64,000 nt of DNA from [Actinomadura] parvosata subsp. kistnae (GCF_900323885.1 NZ_OOHJ01000018.1:4389001-4453000), one strand, 5' to 3'. Counted from the stretch's first letter, positions 36,641-45,548 are shown. Program-made: numbers and translations. Notes: generated by a model from the sequence alone, not told the origin.

Positions 36641-38008
36641 TCACTCCTTGAGGTTGTCCGCCAGGAGATCGAGCAGCGGCTCGCGGCGTACGCACCGCTC
36701 CAGCAGGAACGAGTCGGCCAGCGCGAGCAGCTCCTCCTCGCCGAGGCCCCTGAACAGCTCGGCGTACTCGGGCAGCATCGCCTGCGCCAGCAGGATGTGC
36801 CTGATCAGGTCGTCCGTCTGGTAGCGCGCGCCCCACGGGTACGGGTCCCAGCCGGGGAACTCCGTCTCGACCAGCGCGTGCAACGGGGCCAGCACGTCCG
36901 CCGACTCCTCCATCGTCGAGCCCCAGCGGTCCACGCCGAGCCGCCGCTTCCGCGCGATGAAGCCGCCGAACCGGTCCATGTACGGGCCCGCCGCGTACAC
37001 CAGCCCCTGCAACCCCACGTCCTTGTACGTCCACAGCGACCAGCCCACGTCCTGCTCGTCGTAGATCGCGAGCTGGTCGCGCAGGATCTGGTACCGCTGC
37101 CGGTCCACGTCCGGGTCCCCCGTGTAGACGGGCCCGAACTCGCCCACCCACAGCGGCGTGCCCGTCTCGCGCTGGAAGCGGGAGCGCTTGGCGAACGTGC
37201 GCTCCAGCTCGGCCCGGTCGCACCACTCGCCGCGCGTGTACCCCGGGTACGGACCGCCGTGCGCGAACCCGGCCAGCGCGTAATCGTGCATCACGAAGAC
37301 CGTGTTCTCATACACCTCCCGAAATATCGAGAAATCGGTGGCGTAGGTGTTGCCGTCCAGGAACAGGACGTGCCGCGGGTCGGCCGCCCTGATCGCCTTC
37401 ACCAGCCGGTCGTAGAACGGGCCGATCACCTTGCCCGTCAGGTCGCCCGGCTCGTTGACCGGGTTGTAGCCGGCCACCCACGGATGGTCGCGGTAGTGGT
37501 CGGCGATGACCTCCCACAGGCGCACCGCCCGGTCCTGGAAGTGCCGGTGCTGCCAGAACGCCGCCACATGGGTGGGGTTGTCGGAGTGCCAGTGCTGGTT
37601 CTGGGCGCCGGGCAGCGCGTGCAGGTCGATCACGCTGTAGATGCCGTGATCGCCCAGCAGGCCGATCACCCGGTCCAGGTGGCGGAAGCCCCTGGGGTCG
37701 ATCTCCAGGGGCCGGTCGTCGGACTCCCAGTGGCGGTAGTTGACCGGGATCCGCACGCAGTTCATGCCCATCCCGGCCAGCAGGGCCGCGTCCCGCTCGG
37801 TGAAGAACGAGGTCAGCAGCCGGTCGAAGAACAGCTCGGCCAGGTCGTCGCCGAGCACCGAGCGCACCGCGGACCGCATGGAGCTCTCGTTGGCCGGGTA
37901 GCCGGTGATGAAGTTCTCCATGTTCATCCAGCCCCCGAGACCCACCCCCCGTAGCCGTACCGGCGTGTCGTCGTCCGTGACGAGATGGGATCCGGACACG
38001 TGCAGCAT
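36641..38008 (-). CDS. Intracellular glycoside hydrolase family 5 enzyme
   Basis: A 455-residue (beta/alpha)8 glycosidase. The acid/base is Glu186 in YNPVNEPGD and the nucleophile Glu290 in LWVGEFGP; GVGLGGWMNMEN near the N-terminus is typical of exo-beta-glucanase-like GH5. There is no signal peptide, so it cleaves imported oligosaccharides. ATG at 38008 lies 4 bases after the permease stop, making it the last gene of the LacI-controlled sugar operon. The likely substrate is a beta-glucan or other beta-linked oligosaccharide. Confidence 0.88.
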   Translation of the reverse strand: MLHVSGSHLVTDDDTPVRLRGVGLGGWMNMENFITGYPANESSMRSAVRSVLGDDLAELFFDRLLTSFFTERDAALLAGMGMNCVRIPVNYRHWESDDRPLEIDPRGFRHLDRVIGLLGDHGIYSVIDLHALPGAQNQHWHSDNPTHVAAFWQHRHFQDRAVRLWEVIADHYRDHPWVAGYNPVNEPGDLTGKVIGPFYDRLVKAIRAADPRHVLFLDGNTYATDFSIFREVYENTVFVMHDYALAGFAHGGPYPGYTRGEWCDRAELERTFAKRSRFQRETGTPLWVGEFGPVYTGDPDVDRQRYQILRDQLAIYDEQDVGWSLWTYKDVGLQGLVYAAGPYMDRFGGFIARKRRLGVDRWGSTMEESADVLAPLHALVETEFPGWDPYPWGARYQTDDLIRHILLAQAMLPEYAELFRGLGEEELLALADSFLLERCVRREPLLDLLADNLKE

Positions 38009-38012
38009 GCAC

Positions 38013-38852
38013 TCACCCCTTCGTCGCACCCGCGGTGAGCCCACCGACCAGGTGACGTTCCGCAATGGCGTAGAACCCGAGCGCGGGCACCATGGCCAGG
38101 ACCAGATAGGCCAGGATGCGGGCGGTGTCGGAGGCGTACTGGCCCTGGAACTGCTGGATGCCCAGCGGCAGCGTCCAGCTCGTCTCCTCGCTGAACACCA
38201 CCAGCGGGAGCATGAAGTTGTTCCAGCTGCCCACGATGGCCAGCACCGAGACGGTCGCGATGGCGGGCCTGGCCATCGGCAGCAGGATGCGCCAGAAGAA
38301 CCCGAACGGCGAGCACCCGTCGATCGTGGCCGCCTCCTCGATCTCGCCCGGGATGCTGCGGAAGAACCCGCGCAGGATGATGATCGTCAGCGGCAGGCCG
38401 AAAGCGGCCTGCGTGAGGATCACGCCCAGCGGGTTGTCCAGCAGCCCCAGCGTGCGCAGCATCACGAAGATGGGCAGGATCGCCACCGCGAACGGGAACA
38501 TCAGCCCCGCGGTGAACAACGTGAAGTACAGCTCCCTGCCGCGGAAGGCGAACCTGGCGAACACGAACGCCGCCAGCGCCGACAGCGCGATCGTCACCAC
38601 CGTCGTGGCGATCGCGATGAACGTGCTGTTCCACAGCTGCCGCCAGAACGAGCCGGAGCCCAGCACGTCCGTGTAGTTCGCCGTGATCCAGTCGCTGGGC
38701 AGGCCGAACGGGTTTCCGGACAGCTCGCTGTTGGTCTTGAAACCGCCCAGCAGCGCGTAGAAGACCGGGATGACCATGAACACGCCCACGATGATCGCGA
38801 TCACGTGCAGCGGCAGCGTGTGGCGCCGCACCTTCGTCTTCGCCCGGCTCAT
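38013..38852 (-). CDS. Carbohydrate ABC transporter permease (MalG-like)
   Basis: A 279-residue CUT1 permease with six hydrophobic segments and the EAA loop EEAATIDGCSPFGFFWRI. ATG at 38852 overlaps the stop of the partner permease by four bases (ATGA). Third gene of the operon binding protein-permease-permease-GH5. Confidence 0.92.
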   Translation of the reverse strand: MSRAKTKVRRHTLPLHVIAIIVGVFMVIPVFYALLGGFKTNSELSGNPFGLPSDWITANYTDVLGSGSFWRQLWNSTFIAIATTVVTIALSALAAFVFARFAFRGRELYFTLFTAGLMFPFAVAILPIFVMLRTLGLLDNPLGVILTQAAFGLPLTIIILRGFFRSIPGEIEEAATIDGCSPFGFFWRILLPMARPAIATVSVLAIVGSWNNFMLPLVVFSEETSWTLPLGIQQFQGQYASDTARILAYLVLAMVPALGFYAIAERHLVGGLTAGATKG

Positions 38853-39811
38853 GATCGGCCCCCTTGGGAGGTCATCGCGCCCTCCAGGTCGCGGCGCATC
38901 ACGAACCGCTGGTAGACGAGGGCGAAGACGAGGCTGAGCGCGAACATCACGACGCTGATCGCGCTGGCGTAACCGACCTGGGAACGCTTGAAACCCCAGT
39001 CCATCATGGTGACGGCCATCGTCTCCGAGGAGTGCGACGGCCCGCCGCCGGTCAGGATCCAGACCAGGTCGAAGAGCTGGATGGTGTAGATGACGGACAG
39101 GAAGATGCTGATCCGGATCGTCGGGCCGAGCAGCGGCAGCGTCACGTGCCTGAACGTCCGCCAGCCCGTCGCGCCGTCGATCTGGGCGGCCTCGATGAGC
39201 TCGTTCGGGATGTTCTGCCGGCCGGCCAGATAGATCATCATGTGGAACCCGAAGTACTTCCAGGTCATGACCAGGAACAGCGACGGCATCACGGTGGCGG
39301 GGTCGGCCAGCCACTCCGACTCCCAGCCGAACACCCGCAGCACCTGGTTCGCCATCCCCGACCCGGGCGAGAGGATCAGCGAGAACAGCACGCCCGTGAT
39401 GACCTCGCTGAGCACGTACGGGGCGAAGAACAGCACCCGGTAGACCGCCCGGCCGCGCATGCGCTGGTTCAGCAGCATCGCGATGGCCAGCGAGAGCGGG
39501 AGCTGCACCAGCAGCGACAGCAGGACCAGCACCAGCAGGTGCCACAGGTCCTGGGCGAAGATCTCGCTGCTGAACAGGCGGGTGAAGTTGTCCAGGCCGA
39601 TGAAGTTCGTGGGCAGGCCGCCGAAGCCGTTCCAGCGGAACACGCTCGCGTAGACGGCCACCAGCATCGGCGCCACGACCAGCATGAGGAACAGCACCAG
39701 CGCGGGCAGCAGGAACAGCGCGATCGTCACCCCGCGGCCACGGTGCCGCACGGCAGGGGACGGGGCCGGAAGCCGCCGCAGCGCCTCCGGCCCTTTCGTG
39801 AGCGTCGTCAT
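38849..39811 (-). CDS. Carbohydrate ABC transporter permease (MalF-like)
   Basis: A 320-residue CUT1 permease. A short basic tail precedes the first helix (ALFLLPALVLFLMLVVAPML). The EAA loop is EAAQIDGATGWRTFRHVTLP. ATG at 39811 overlaps the binding-protein stop by four bases. No ATPase gene is in the operon, implying a shared MsiK-type ATPase. Confidence 0.92.
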   Translation of the reverse strand: MTTLTKGPEALRRLPAPSPAVRHRGRGVTIALFLLPALVLFLMLVVAPMLVAVYASVFRWNGFGGLPTNFIGLDNFTRLFSSEIFAQDLWHLLVLVLLSLLVQLPLSLAIAMLLNQRMRGRAVYRVLFFAPYVLSEVITGVLFSLILSPGSGMANQVLRVFGWESEWLADPATVMPSLFLVMTWKYFGFHMMIYLAGRQNIPNELIEAAQIDGATGWRTFRHVTLPLLGPTIRISIFLSVIYTIQLFDLVWILTGGGPSHSSETMAVTMMDWGFKRSQVGYASAISVVMFALSLVFALVYQRFVMRRDLEGAMTSQGGRS

Positions 39812-41097
39812 CCGGCTTCGCTCTTGGCTACTTCGGTGATGGCCGCGCCGACCTGCTCAGGCGTCTTCGTGCCGGCGATCAGCTCGGCCACGCTGTCGTT
39901 GACCTGCTGGCCGACGGCCGGCGGATACGCCTGGTCCAGGTAGAGCTGGTAGCCCGTCGCGCCGGCCAGCAGCGTCGCCACCTGCTTGAGGTTCGGGTCC
40001 TTGACCGCGCTCTCCTCGCCCTTGAGCACCGGCAGCACGCCGCCGGACTCCACGGCCTTGGAGTGGTTGCCCATCTCCGTCATGAACTTGACGAAGTCGA
40101 CGGCCTCCTTCGGCGCGTCCGCGCCGACGGCCAGGCCGCCGCCACCGCCGAACGCGTCACCGATCGAGCCCTTGCCGCCCTCGACCGCGGGGAACGGGAA
40201 GAAGCCGAGGTCGTCGCCGAGCCCCTTGCCCGAGTCCTTCTGCACGCTCGGCGCCCACTGGCCCATCAGCTCCATGGCCGCCTTGCCGTTGCTGACCGTG
40301 GCCGACTGGCCGTCCGGGGTGGAGTAGGCCGCACCCAGGAAGCCCTTCTGGAACGGCTGCAGGTCGGCCAGCGCCTTCACCTGCTGGCCGGCGGCCACGA
40401 AGTCGGGCTTGGTGAAGTCGTGGTCGACGGCCGCCTGCTTCAGCGCGTCGAGGCCGCCGATGCGCAGCGCCAGGTAGGCCCAGTAGTAGTGACCGGGCCA
40501 CTTCTCCTTGCCGGCCAGCGCGATCGGGGTGACGCCGGCGGCCTTCAGCTTCTTGACGTCGTCCAGGAACGCCGACCAGGTGGCGGGCGGCTCCGAGATT
40601 CCGGCCTTCTCGAAAAGTTTCTTGTTGTACCAGAAACCCACCAGGCCGATGTCGGTCGGCAGGCCGTAGGTCTTGCCGTCGAGCTGGTACGCGCTCAGCG
40701 CCGCCGGGGTGAACGTCGGCAGCACGTCGGCGACGTCCGCGGAGATGTCCTTGACCAGCCCCGCGTCGACCTGCTGCTTGAGCACGCCGCCGCCCCACGA
40801 GGCGAAGACGTCGGGGGCCTTGCCGGACTGGGTGATGGTGGTGAGCTTGGCCTTGTACGCCTCGTTCTCCAGAACGGTGGCCTTGATCGTGACGTTGGGG
40901 TGCTTGGCCATGTACTCCTTGGCGCGCTGCGCCCAGAGCGACTTGAGCGGCTCGGCGGTGGAGAGGTGCCACCACTCCAGCGTGACCTTGGCGGGCGCCC
41001 CGCCGGAGCTCTGCTGAGAGGTCGTCCCCCCGCCGCCACCACCGCTGCAGCCGGCCAGGAGCACCGCCGCGGCGACTAACACCAGACTGCGTTTCAT
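39808..41097 (-). CDS. Family 1 sugar-binding lipoprotein
   Basis: A 429-residue extracellular sugar-binding protein. The lipobox is LLAGC followed by a Gly-rich linker. KVTLEWWHLSTAEPLKSLW is the typical first domain strand. ATG at 41097 has GAAGGGA upstream. The 5' region to the divergent LacI gene holds at least three palindromic boxes, so the operon is under that repressor. The GH5 gene in the same operon points to a beta-linked oligosaccharide ligand. Confidence 0.92.
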   Translation of the reverse strand: MKRSLVLVAAAVLLAGCSGGGGGGTTSQQSSGGAPAKVTLEWWHLSTAEPLKSLWAQRAKEYMAKHPNVTIKATVLENEAYKAKLTTITQSGKAPDVFASWGGGVLKQQVDAGLVKDISADVADVLPTFTPAALSAYQLDGKTYGLPTDIGLVGFWYNKKLFEKAGISEPPATWSAFLDDVKKLKAAGVTPIALAGKEKWPGHYYWAYLALRIGGLDALKQAAVDHDFTKPDFVAAGQQVKALADLQPFQKGFLGAAYSTPDGQSATVSNGKAAMELMGQWAPSVQKDSGKGLGDDLGFFPFPAVEGGKGSIGDAFGGGGGLAVGADAPKEAVDFVKFMTEMGNHSKAVESGGVLPVLKGEESAVKDPNLKQVATLLAGATGYQLYLDQAYPPAVGQQVNDSVAELIAGTKTPEQVGAAITEVAKSEAG

Positions 41098-41121
41098 AGG
41101 GGTCCCTTCCTCAGCGATAGT

Positions 41122-41132
41122 CGAAAGTTTCG
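41122..41132. promoter_or_regulatory. LacI-type operator CGAAA-N-TTTCG, transporter side
   Basis: CGAAAGTTTCG, 25 bases upstream of the binding-protein start. It repeats the core of the 13-bp palindrome at 41216-41228, so both are probably bound by the same LacI protein. Confidence 0.65.
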
Positions 41133-41199
41133 TGAACCCCCCGATAATTTCTTTGGCGCGATCGTAGGTAAACGCCAGGTAAAGCGTCAACACCTCAAG

Positions 41200-41213
41200 T
41201 GGGAGCGATCCCA
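41200..41213. promoter_or_regulatory. CebR-like palindrome TGGGAGCGATCCCA
   Basis: This differs by one base from the 14-bp perfect palindrome TGGGAGCGCTCCCA known for CebR-type cello-oligosaccharide repressors. It lies 2 bases from the CGAAA-type box, so two LacI-family proteins might act here. Confidence 0.55.
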
Positions 41214-41215
41214 AA

Positions 41216-41228
41216 CCGAAACTTTCGG
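41216..41228. promoter_or_regulatory. Perfect 13-bp LacI-type palindrome, regulator side
   Basis: CCGAAA-C-TTTCGG lies immediately upstream of the -10-like TACACT of the LacI gene. Its position would let the repressor control its own promoter. GAAA-N-TTTC cores are known for some actinobacterial LacI repressors of hemicellulose genes; the match is suggestive only. Confidence 0.65.
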
Positions 41229-41229
41229 A

Positions 41230-41235
41230 TACACT
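41230..41235 (+). promoter_or_regulatory. -10 element of a probably leaderless LacI transcript
   Basis: TACACT ends 8 bases before the GTG at 41244, and no ribosome-binding site is visible. This spacing fits transcription starting at or within two bases of the start codon. Confidence 0.5.
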
Positions 41236-41243
41236 CCCGATTT

Positions 41244-42254
41244 GTGTCAGCGAAGAGGCGGGTCACGATCGCACTGATCGCGGAGGAGGCCGGGGTCTCC
41301 ATCCCGACGGTCTCAAAGGTCATCAACGGGCGTCCGGAAGTCGCACCGGCGACCCGCCACAGGGTCGAACGGCTGCTGCAGGAGCACGGCTACCAGCGGC
41401 GCATCAGCCAGGACGACACCCCCGCCGGCCTGGTCGACCTCGTCTTCGCCGAGATCGAGTCGCCCTGGGCCATGGAGATCGTGCGGGGGGCCGAGAGCGC
41501 GGCCCACGAGGCCGGCGCCAGCGTCGTCATCTCCGTGCTGCACACGCACGCCGGCCCGGGACGGGACTGGCTCGAACGGCTGGCCGCCCGGCGGACCGAC
41601 GGCGTCGTCATCGTCGCCTCCCGCCTCTCCACCGGCATCCAGGCGCAGCTCAGCGCGCGGTCACTGCCGTTCGCAGTGGTCGACCCCGAAGGCGAGCCCG
41701 CACCCGGCGTCATCTCCGTCGGCGCCACCAACTGGAACGGCGGCCTCGCCGCCACCCGCCACCTCCTCGAACTCGGCCACCGCCGCATCGGCATGATCAG
41801 CGGCCCCGCCGACATGCTCTGCAGCCAAGCCCGCATCGACGGCTACCGCGCCGCCCTCGAAACCGCCGGCCTCCCCGTCGTCCCCGACCTCATCAGACGC
41901 GGCACCTTCCTCGTCGATTCGGGCCACGACCAAGGCCACGCCCTCCTGTCCCTCCCCGAACCCCCCACCGCCATCTTCGCCGGCAGCGACCTCATGGCCT
42001 TCGGCGTCTTCGAAGCCGCCCGGCAACGCGGCCTGCGCGTCCCCGAAGACCTCAGCGTCGTCGGCTTCGACGACCTCCCCCTCGCCAAATCCGCCTGGCC
42101 CCCACTCACCACCGTCCGCCAGCCCCTCCAAGAGATGGCCGCACTCGCGACCCGGACGGTGCTGGCCATGGGGCACGGGGAGGTACCGGAGACGAAGCGG
42201 GTGGAACTGGCCACGGAACTCATCGTCAGGGAGAGCACGGCACGGTACGAGTGA
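41244..42254 (+). CDS. LacI-family transcriptional regulator of the GH5/sugar transporter operon
   Basis: A 336-residue regulator. The HTH is VTIALIAEEAGVSIPTVSKV near the N-terminus, with the hinge helix after it and a sugar-binding core (SVVGFDDLPLA). GTG at 41244 is chosen because it places the HTH at the N-terminus; an upstream in-frame start would overlap the operator. Divergent from the binding-protein gene across three palindromes. Its last third uses more A-ending codons than its first, an unusual local shift. Confidence 0.92.
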   Translation: MSAKRRVTIALIAEEAGVSIPTVSKVINGRPEVAPATRHRVERLLQEHGYQRRISQDDTPAGLVDLVFAEIESPWAMEIVRGAESAAHEAGASVVISVLHTHAGPGRDWLERLAARRTDGVVIVASRLSTGIQAQLSARSLPFAVVDPEGEPAPGVISVGATNWNGGLAATRHLLELGHRRIGMISGPADMLCSQARIDGYRAALETAGLPVVPDLIRRGTFLVDSGHDQGHALLSLPEPPTAIFAGSDLMAFGVFEAARQRGLRVPEDLSVVGFDDLPLAKSAWPPLTTVRQPLQEMAALATRTVLAMGHGEVPETKRVELATELIVRESTARYE

Positions 42255-42830
42255 ACCCCGCGCCGCACCCACCCACCCGTTACCCGATCGCGTGGCCGGC
42301 CGTTGGGAGCCCGCCCCGGACAAAGGGCTTCGCTGTGCGGCGCTGTCGCGCATGGGGCTCAGGTCGTTTTGATCTTGGGCGCCTGGCGGCGCAACCCACG
42401 GCGCCTTCGGCGCCTCTCGCCCGCCCCAATCCCGTTTACCGGGTTGGCCGTTGGGAGCCCGCCCCGAAAGCACGGCTGCGCCGGGGGCGGCTCGCGCCGA
42501 TGGGGCTACGCGAGGGGGCGGCTCGCGCCGCTGGCGCTTCGCGCTCGGGGCTTCGCCTCGGGGCGGCTGCGCCGATGGGCTACGCATTCAGGGGGCTGCG
42601 CCGATGGGGCTACGCCTTCGGGGCTTCGCGGGGCGGCTTGCGCCGCTGGTGCTTCGCACTGAGGGCTTCGCACGGCCGGCGCCAAGGTTTCGCTGTAGGG
42701 GTGTGCCGCCGCCTGAGTAGTCCTTGCGTCCGGCGACCGCTACGGTATCGATCGCCTCGTCGGATGAGGCCGGCTGGCGCAATCGTGAGGATCTGCGCAT
42801 CTGGAACAGACTGCAAGGCGATCGGATCCT
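42255..42830. repeat. Gene-free repeat-rich spacer
   Basis: No convincing gene is present. A perfect 21-bp direct repeat GGCCGTTGGGAGCCCGCCCCG (its first 20 bases are GGCCGTTGGGAGCCCGCCCC) occurs at 42298-42318 and 42446-42466. From about 42484 to 42680 a degenerate 30-45 bp motif, roughly GGCTGCGCCGATGGGGCTAC, recurs about five times. A GGCGCC-TTC-GGCGCC hairpin lies at 42400-42414. The promoter of the Phd gene must lie near 42750-42830. Confidence 0.7.
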
Positions 42831-43091
42831 ATGAAGATGATGACGGCCGCAGAGGTGGCGCGCAGCTTCGCCGAGGTCCTCCGCGAAGCCGAACGGGGGG
42901 AGACCATCGTGGTCACCCGGGGCGGGAAGCGAGTCGCTGTGATCACCTCCGCGCCCGCCGCCCAGGGCCGGGCGGTCAAGGCGTTCCTGGCCAGAAGCGC
43001 AAGCAGGGTGGACACCGGCTTCGAGGCCGATGTCGCGGCGGTCAGGGAAGCGGACGGCGACGGGATGAGGAGTACGTGGCCCGACGCCTGA
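42831..43091 (+). CDS. Phd/YefM-family antitoxin
   Basis: An 86-residue protein with the Phd/YefM DNA-binding N-terminus: MMTAAEVARSFAEVLREAERGETIVVTRGGKRVAVI. The C-terminal tail (DTGFEADVAAVREADGD) is the toxin-neutralising type. Start ATG 42831. A PIN-type toxin is expected immediately downstream, but only a short stump is found, so it is an orphan antitoxin that may still repress its promoter or neutralise a toxin encoded elsewhere. Confidence 0.8.
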   Translation: MKMMTAAEVARSFAEVLREAERGETIVVTRGGKRVAVITSAPAAQGRAVKAFLARSASRVDTGFEADVAAVREADGDGMRSTWPDA

Positions 43092-43147
43092 TCTTCGCAA
43101 CGTGCGCACTGGCGCGGTATGGCGCCGCTTCTGGGGATCAGAGATGA
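43076..43147 (+). pseudogene. Truncated PIN-toxin-like stump after the Phd antitoxin
   Basis: A GTG at 43076, overlapping the antitoxin end, opens a 23-codon frame starting VARRLIFATCALARYG. This resembles the first strand of VapC/PIN toxins (typically RLILDTNALxRY), but the key Asp of the LDT motif is lost and a TGA ends the frame at 43147. Resemblance is by eye only and short. Confidence 0.4.
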
Positions 43148-43159
43148 GGGGACCAAGGA

Positions 43160-44716
43160 TCAGTGGAAGAACGTGCGGCGGGGTTGCTGGCCGGTGAGGC
43201 TGCCGATGCAGCGGTAGTACCGGATCCCGTCCTCGAACTGCGACTGTGACGGCGGCATCACGTCCGCCCGCCATTGCCCCTTGATGCTCTTCGCCGTGCC
43301 GACCCTGGTGGCCAGCAGGTTGGAGCGGCTGCAGACCTTCTTCACGGTCGGGTGCTTGGCGAGGTCCTGCTGGACGTACGTCTCGGCGTCCTTCGGGATG
43401 GGGGCGACGGCGAACGTCTCCCACGAGTGCAGCTCCTCGCAGCCCAGCCGCCTGGCCTTCGTGTCGCCGACGATGATGACCAGGCCGCCCCAGCACTCCG
43501 CCTCCCGCACGCAGGCAGCGCCGGCGCCGGCGACCTTCGCGGCCGGGCAGTTCTCGGTGTAGGTGGACAGGCCGGCGAAGACGTTGGGGGTCTTCTTCGG
43601 GGGCGTGGCCGAGGCGGTGGTGGTCGGTGCGGCCTGCTGGTGCCTGCCTCCTGGCTGTTGCGGGGCGAACTGGTTGTAGAAGAACACGCCGGCGCCGGCC
43701 ACGATCACCAGGGACAGGGCGGCGATGATCGCCACCAGGACCTTGTTGATGCCGTGCGGCTGGGGTGCCGTGGGGCCGGTGACGGGTTCGTACGGGGGGT
43801 GGGTGGGGTGTGAAGGGGCCGGCGTGAAGGGCGGGGCCTGGCGGTGGTGGCCAGGGGGCGGGGCGGCGGGGGAGTGATGGCGCGGAGGAGGGGAGGCAGA
43901 GGGCAAGGGCGGGGCGGACGAGAGGGGGATGGCGGCGAGTTCGTCGCGGAAGGCGGCCGCGCTCGGCGTGCGGTGGCGGGGGTCGGTGGCGAGGGCACGG
44001 CGGAGGACGGCCGTCAGCTCCGGCGGTACGCCCGGGATGTCCGGGACGGGCAGGCGGTGCAGGGCGAGGATCATGGCCAGGTTGGGGACGCCGCTCTCCG
44101 GGAAGCGCGGCGGGCGGCCCGACAGCAGCGCGTAGACGGTGGCCGCGAGCGCGTACACGTCGCCCGCCGGTGACGGCTCGGCCAGCTCGAACGCCTCTGG
44201 AGGGGCGTAGGAGGGGGTGAGGGATTCGCGGGTGACCGAGGCGTCGGGGCCGGAGGCGGGCATGGTGGCCAGGCCGAAGTCCGAGAGCGCCACCTGGCCG
44301 TACCGGTTGAGGAGGAGGTTGGCGGGCTTGACGTCGCGGTGCAGCACGCCTTGCGCGTGCGCGGCGGAGAGCGCGTCCGCGATGCGGACGCCGACGTCCC
44401 TGGCGTCGGCGGGGGAGAGCGTCCGTCCGGCCAGCGAGCCGCCGGGGCACAGCTCCAGCACCATGTACGGCCGGCCGTCCGGCAGCAGGCCGGCGTCGTA
44501 GACGGGCACCACGTGCGGGTGGCCGGACAGGGCGCCGGCGGCGGTGACCTCGCGGAGGAAGCGCCTCCTGTCACGGTCGGACAGCAGCACCCGGTTGTCG
44601 ACCTTGAGCGCCACCTCGCGGCCGACGGCCGATTGCACGGCGAGGTAGACCACGCCGAAGCCGCCTTGGCCGAGCACGCCCTTGATCTCGTACCCCGGGA
44701 CCGATAAATCCGACAC
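43160..44716 (-). CDS. Membrane-anchored serine/threonine protein kinase (PknB-like)
   Basis: A 518-residue Hanks-type kinase. Residues ~9-265 are the kinase domain: GQGGFG loop (16-21), ATP Lys38, HRDVKPANLL with catalytic Asp128, and DFG Asp146. A Pro/His-rich linker (265-322) leads to one membrane helix (about 325-347). The ~170-residue extracellular part has several Cys (NCPAAKVAGAGAACVREAECW, GCEELHSWETF), resembling a septum-formation/sensor domain. GTG start. It senses an external signal and phosphorylates cytoplasmic targets. Confidence 0.92.
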   Translation of the reverse strand: MSDLSVPGYEIKGVLGQGGFGVVYLAVQSAVGREVALKVDNRVLLSDRDRRRFLREVTAAGALSGHPHVVPVYDAGLLPDGRPYMVLELCPGGSLAGRTLSPADARDVGVRIADALSAAHAQGVLHRDVKPANLLLNRYGQVALSDFGLATMPASGPDASVTRESLTPSYAPPEAFELAEPSPAGDVYALAATVYALLSGRPPRFPESGVPNLAMILALHRLPVPDIPGVPPELTAVLRRALATDPRHRTPSAAAFRDELAAIPLSSAPPLPSASPPPRHHSPAAPPPGHHRQAPPFTPAPSHPTHPPYEPVTGPTAPQPHGINKVLVAIIAALSLVIVAGAGVFFYNQFAPQQPGGRHQQAAPTTTASATPPKKTPNVFAGLSTYTENCPAAKVAGAGAACVREAECWGGLVIIVGDTKARRLGCEELHSWETFAVAPIPKDAETYVQQDLAKHPTVKKVCSRSNLLATRVGTAKSIKGQWRADVMPPSQSQFEDGIRYYRCIGSLTGQQPRRTFFH

Positions 44717-44740
44717 GCGCGGAAGCGTACACGGGTGTGG

Positions 44741-45535
44741 TCAGGCGGCGGGCAGAAGTTCGCGCAGGCGGGCAGCGTAGGCACGCGGGTGGCTGAGGTT
44801 GCCGTTGTGGCCGCCGGGGAGCGTCGCGACGTCCGTGCCCAGGAGGGCGGCCAGCTCGTCCGCGCAGCGGCGGTCGAACACCTCGGCCGGGGTGGTGCGG
44901 CCGGCGGCGGGCAGGATGGGGACGCGGCAGCCGGTCAGGTCGAGGTCGTCCTCGATGACGGCCTGGAAGTCGTGGCGGATGAAGACGTCGAAGTTGGCCT
45001 GGCGCTGGGCGTCCATGGGTTGCGGGGTGAGGCCGGGCTCGGTGTCGCCGCCGCCGGTGATGCCGAGCACGCGGGCCACCTCCTTGAGCGCGGGCGGGAG
45101 GCCGGCGTCGAGGTAGAGGTCGCGGATCCCGGCCAGCTCCGCGCGGTGCCGGTCCCGTTCGGGGGCGGGCAGCAGCCAGGGCGAGACCGGCTCGTGCGCG
45201 ATGAGCAGGCTGAGCTGCTCGGGGTGGCGCATGGCCAGGTGGAGGCCGATGGAGGCGCCCAGGCTCAGGCCGAGCATGAGGACGGGCCGGTCGGTGAGGT
45301 GGGCGAGCAGCCGGTGCACGTCGTCGGCGTGCTGCCGGATGCTCGTGGGCGTCCCGGTGCTGCGGCTGAGGCCGCGCCGGTCGTAGGTGATCACGGTGTG
45401 GGTGTCGGTGAGGCGGTCGGCCAGGTCGACGCTGCGGCCGGCGTCGCCTTCACCGCTCTGGGAGATCAGCAGGTACGGCCCGGCGCCGCGGGTCTCGTAG
45501 TAGAGGTCGGCGTCGTCCACGCGCAGCATCGTCAT
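44741..45535 (-). CDS. Alpha/beta hydrolase
   Basis: A 264-residue hydrolase. The nucleophile elbow is GLSLG, preceded by the fold core VITYDRRGLSRS; the catalytic His is probably in PGGHNGN. It is transcribed away from a MarR-like gene on the same strand, and a palindrome at 45549-45568 sits just upstream of its ATG. Substrate is unknown; epoxide-hydrolase- or esterase-like activity is possible. Confidence 0.88.
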   Translation of the reverse strand: MTMLRVDDADLYYETRGAGPYLLISQSGEGDAGRSVDLADRLTDTHTVITYDRRGLSRSTGTPTSIRQHADDVHRLLAHLTDRPVLMLGLSLGASIGLHLAMRHPEQLSLLIAHEPVSPWLLPAPERDRHRAELAGIRDLYLDAGLPPALKEVARVLGITGGGDTEPGLTPQPMDAQRQANFDVFIRHDFQAVIEDDLDLTGCRVPILPAAGRTTPAEVFDRRCADELAALLGTDVATLPGGHNGNLSHPRAYAARLRELLPAA

Positions 45536-45548
45536 GCCGACGACTCTA

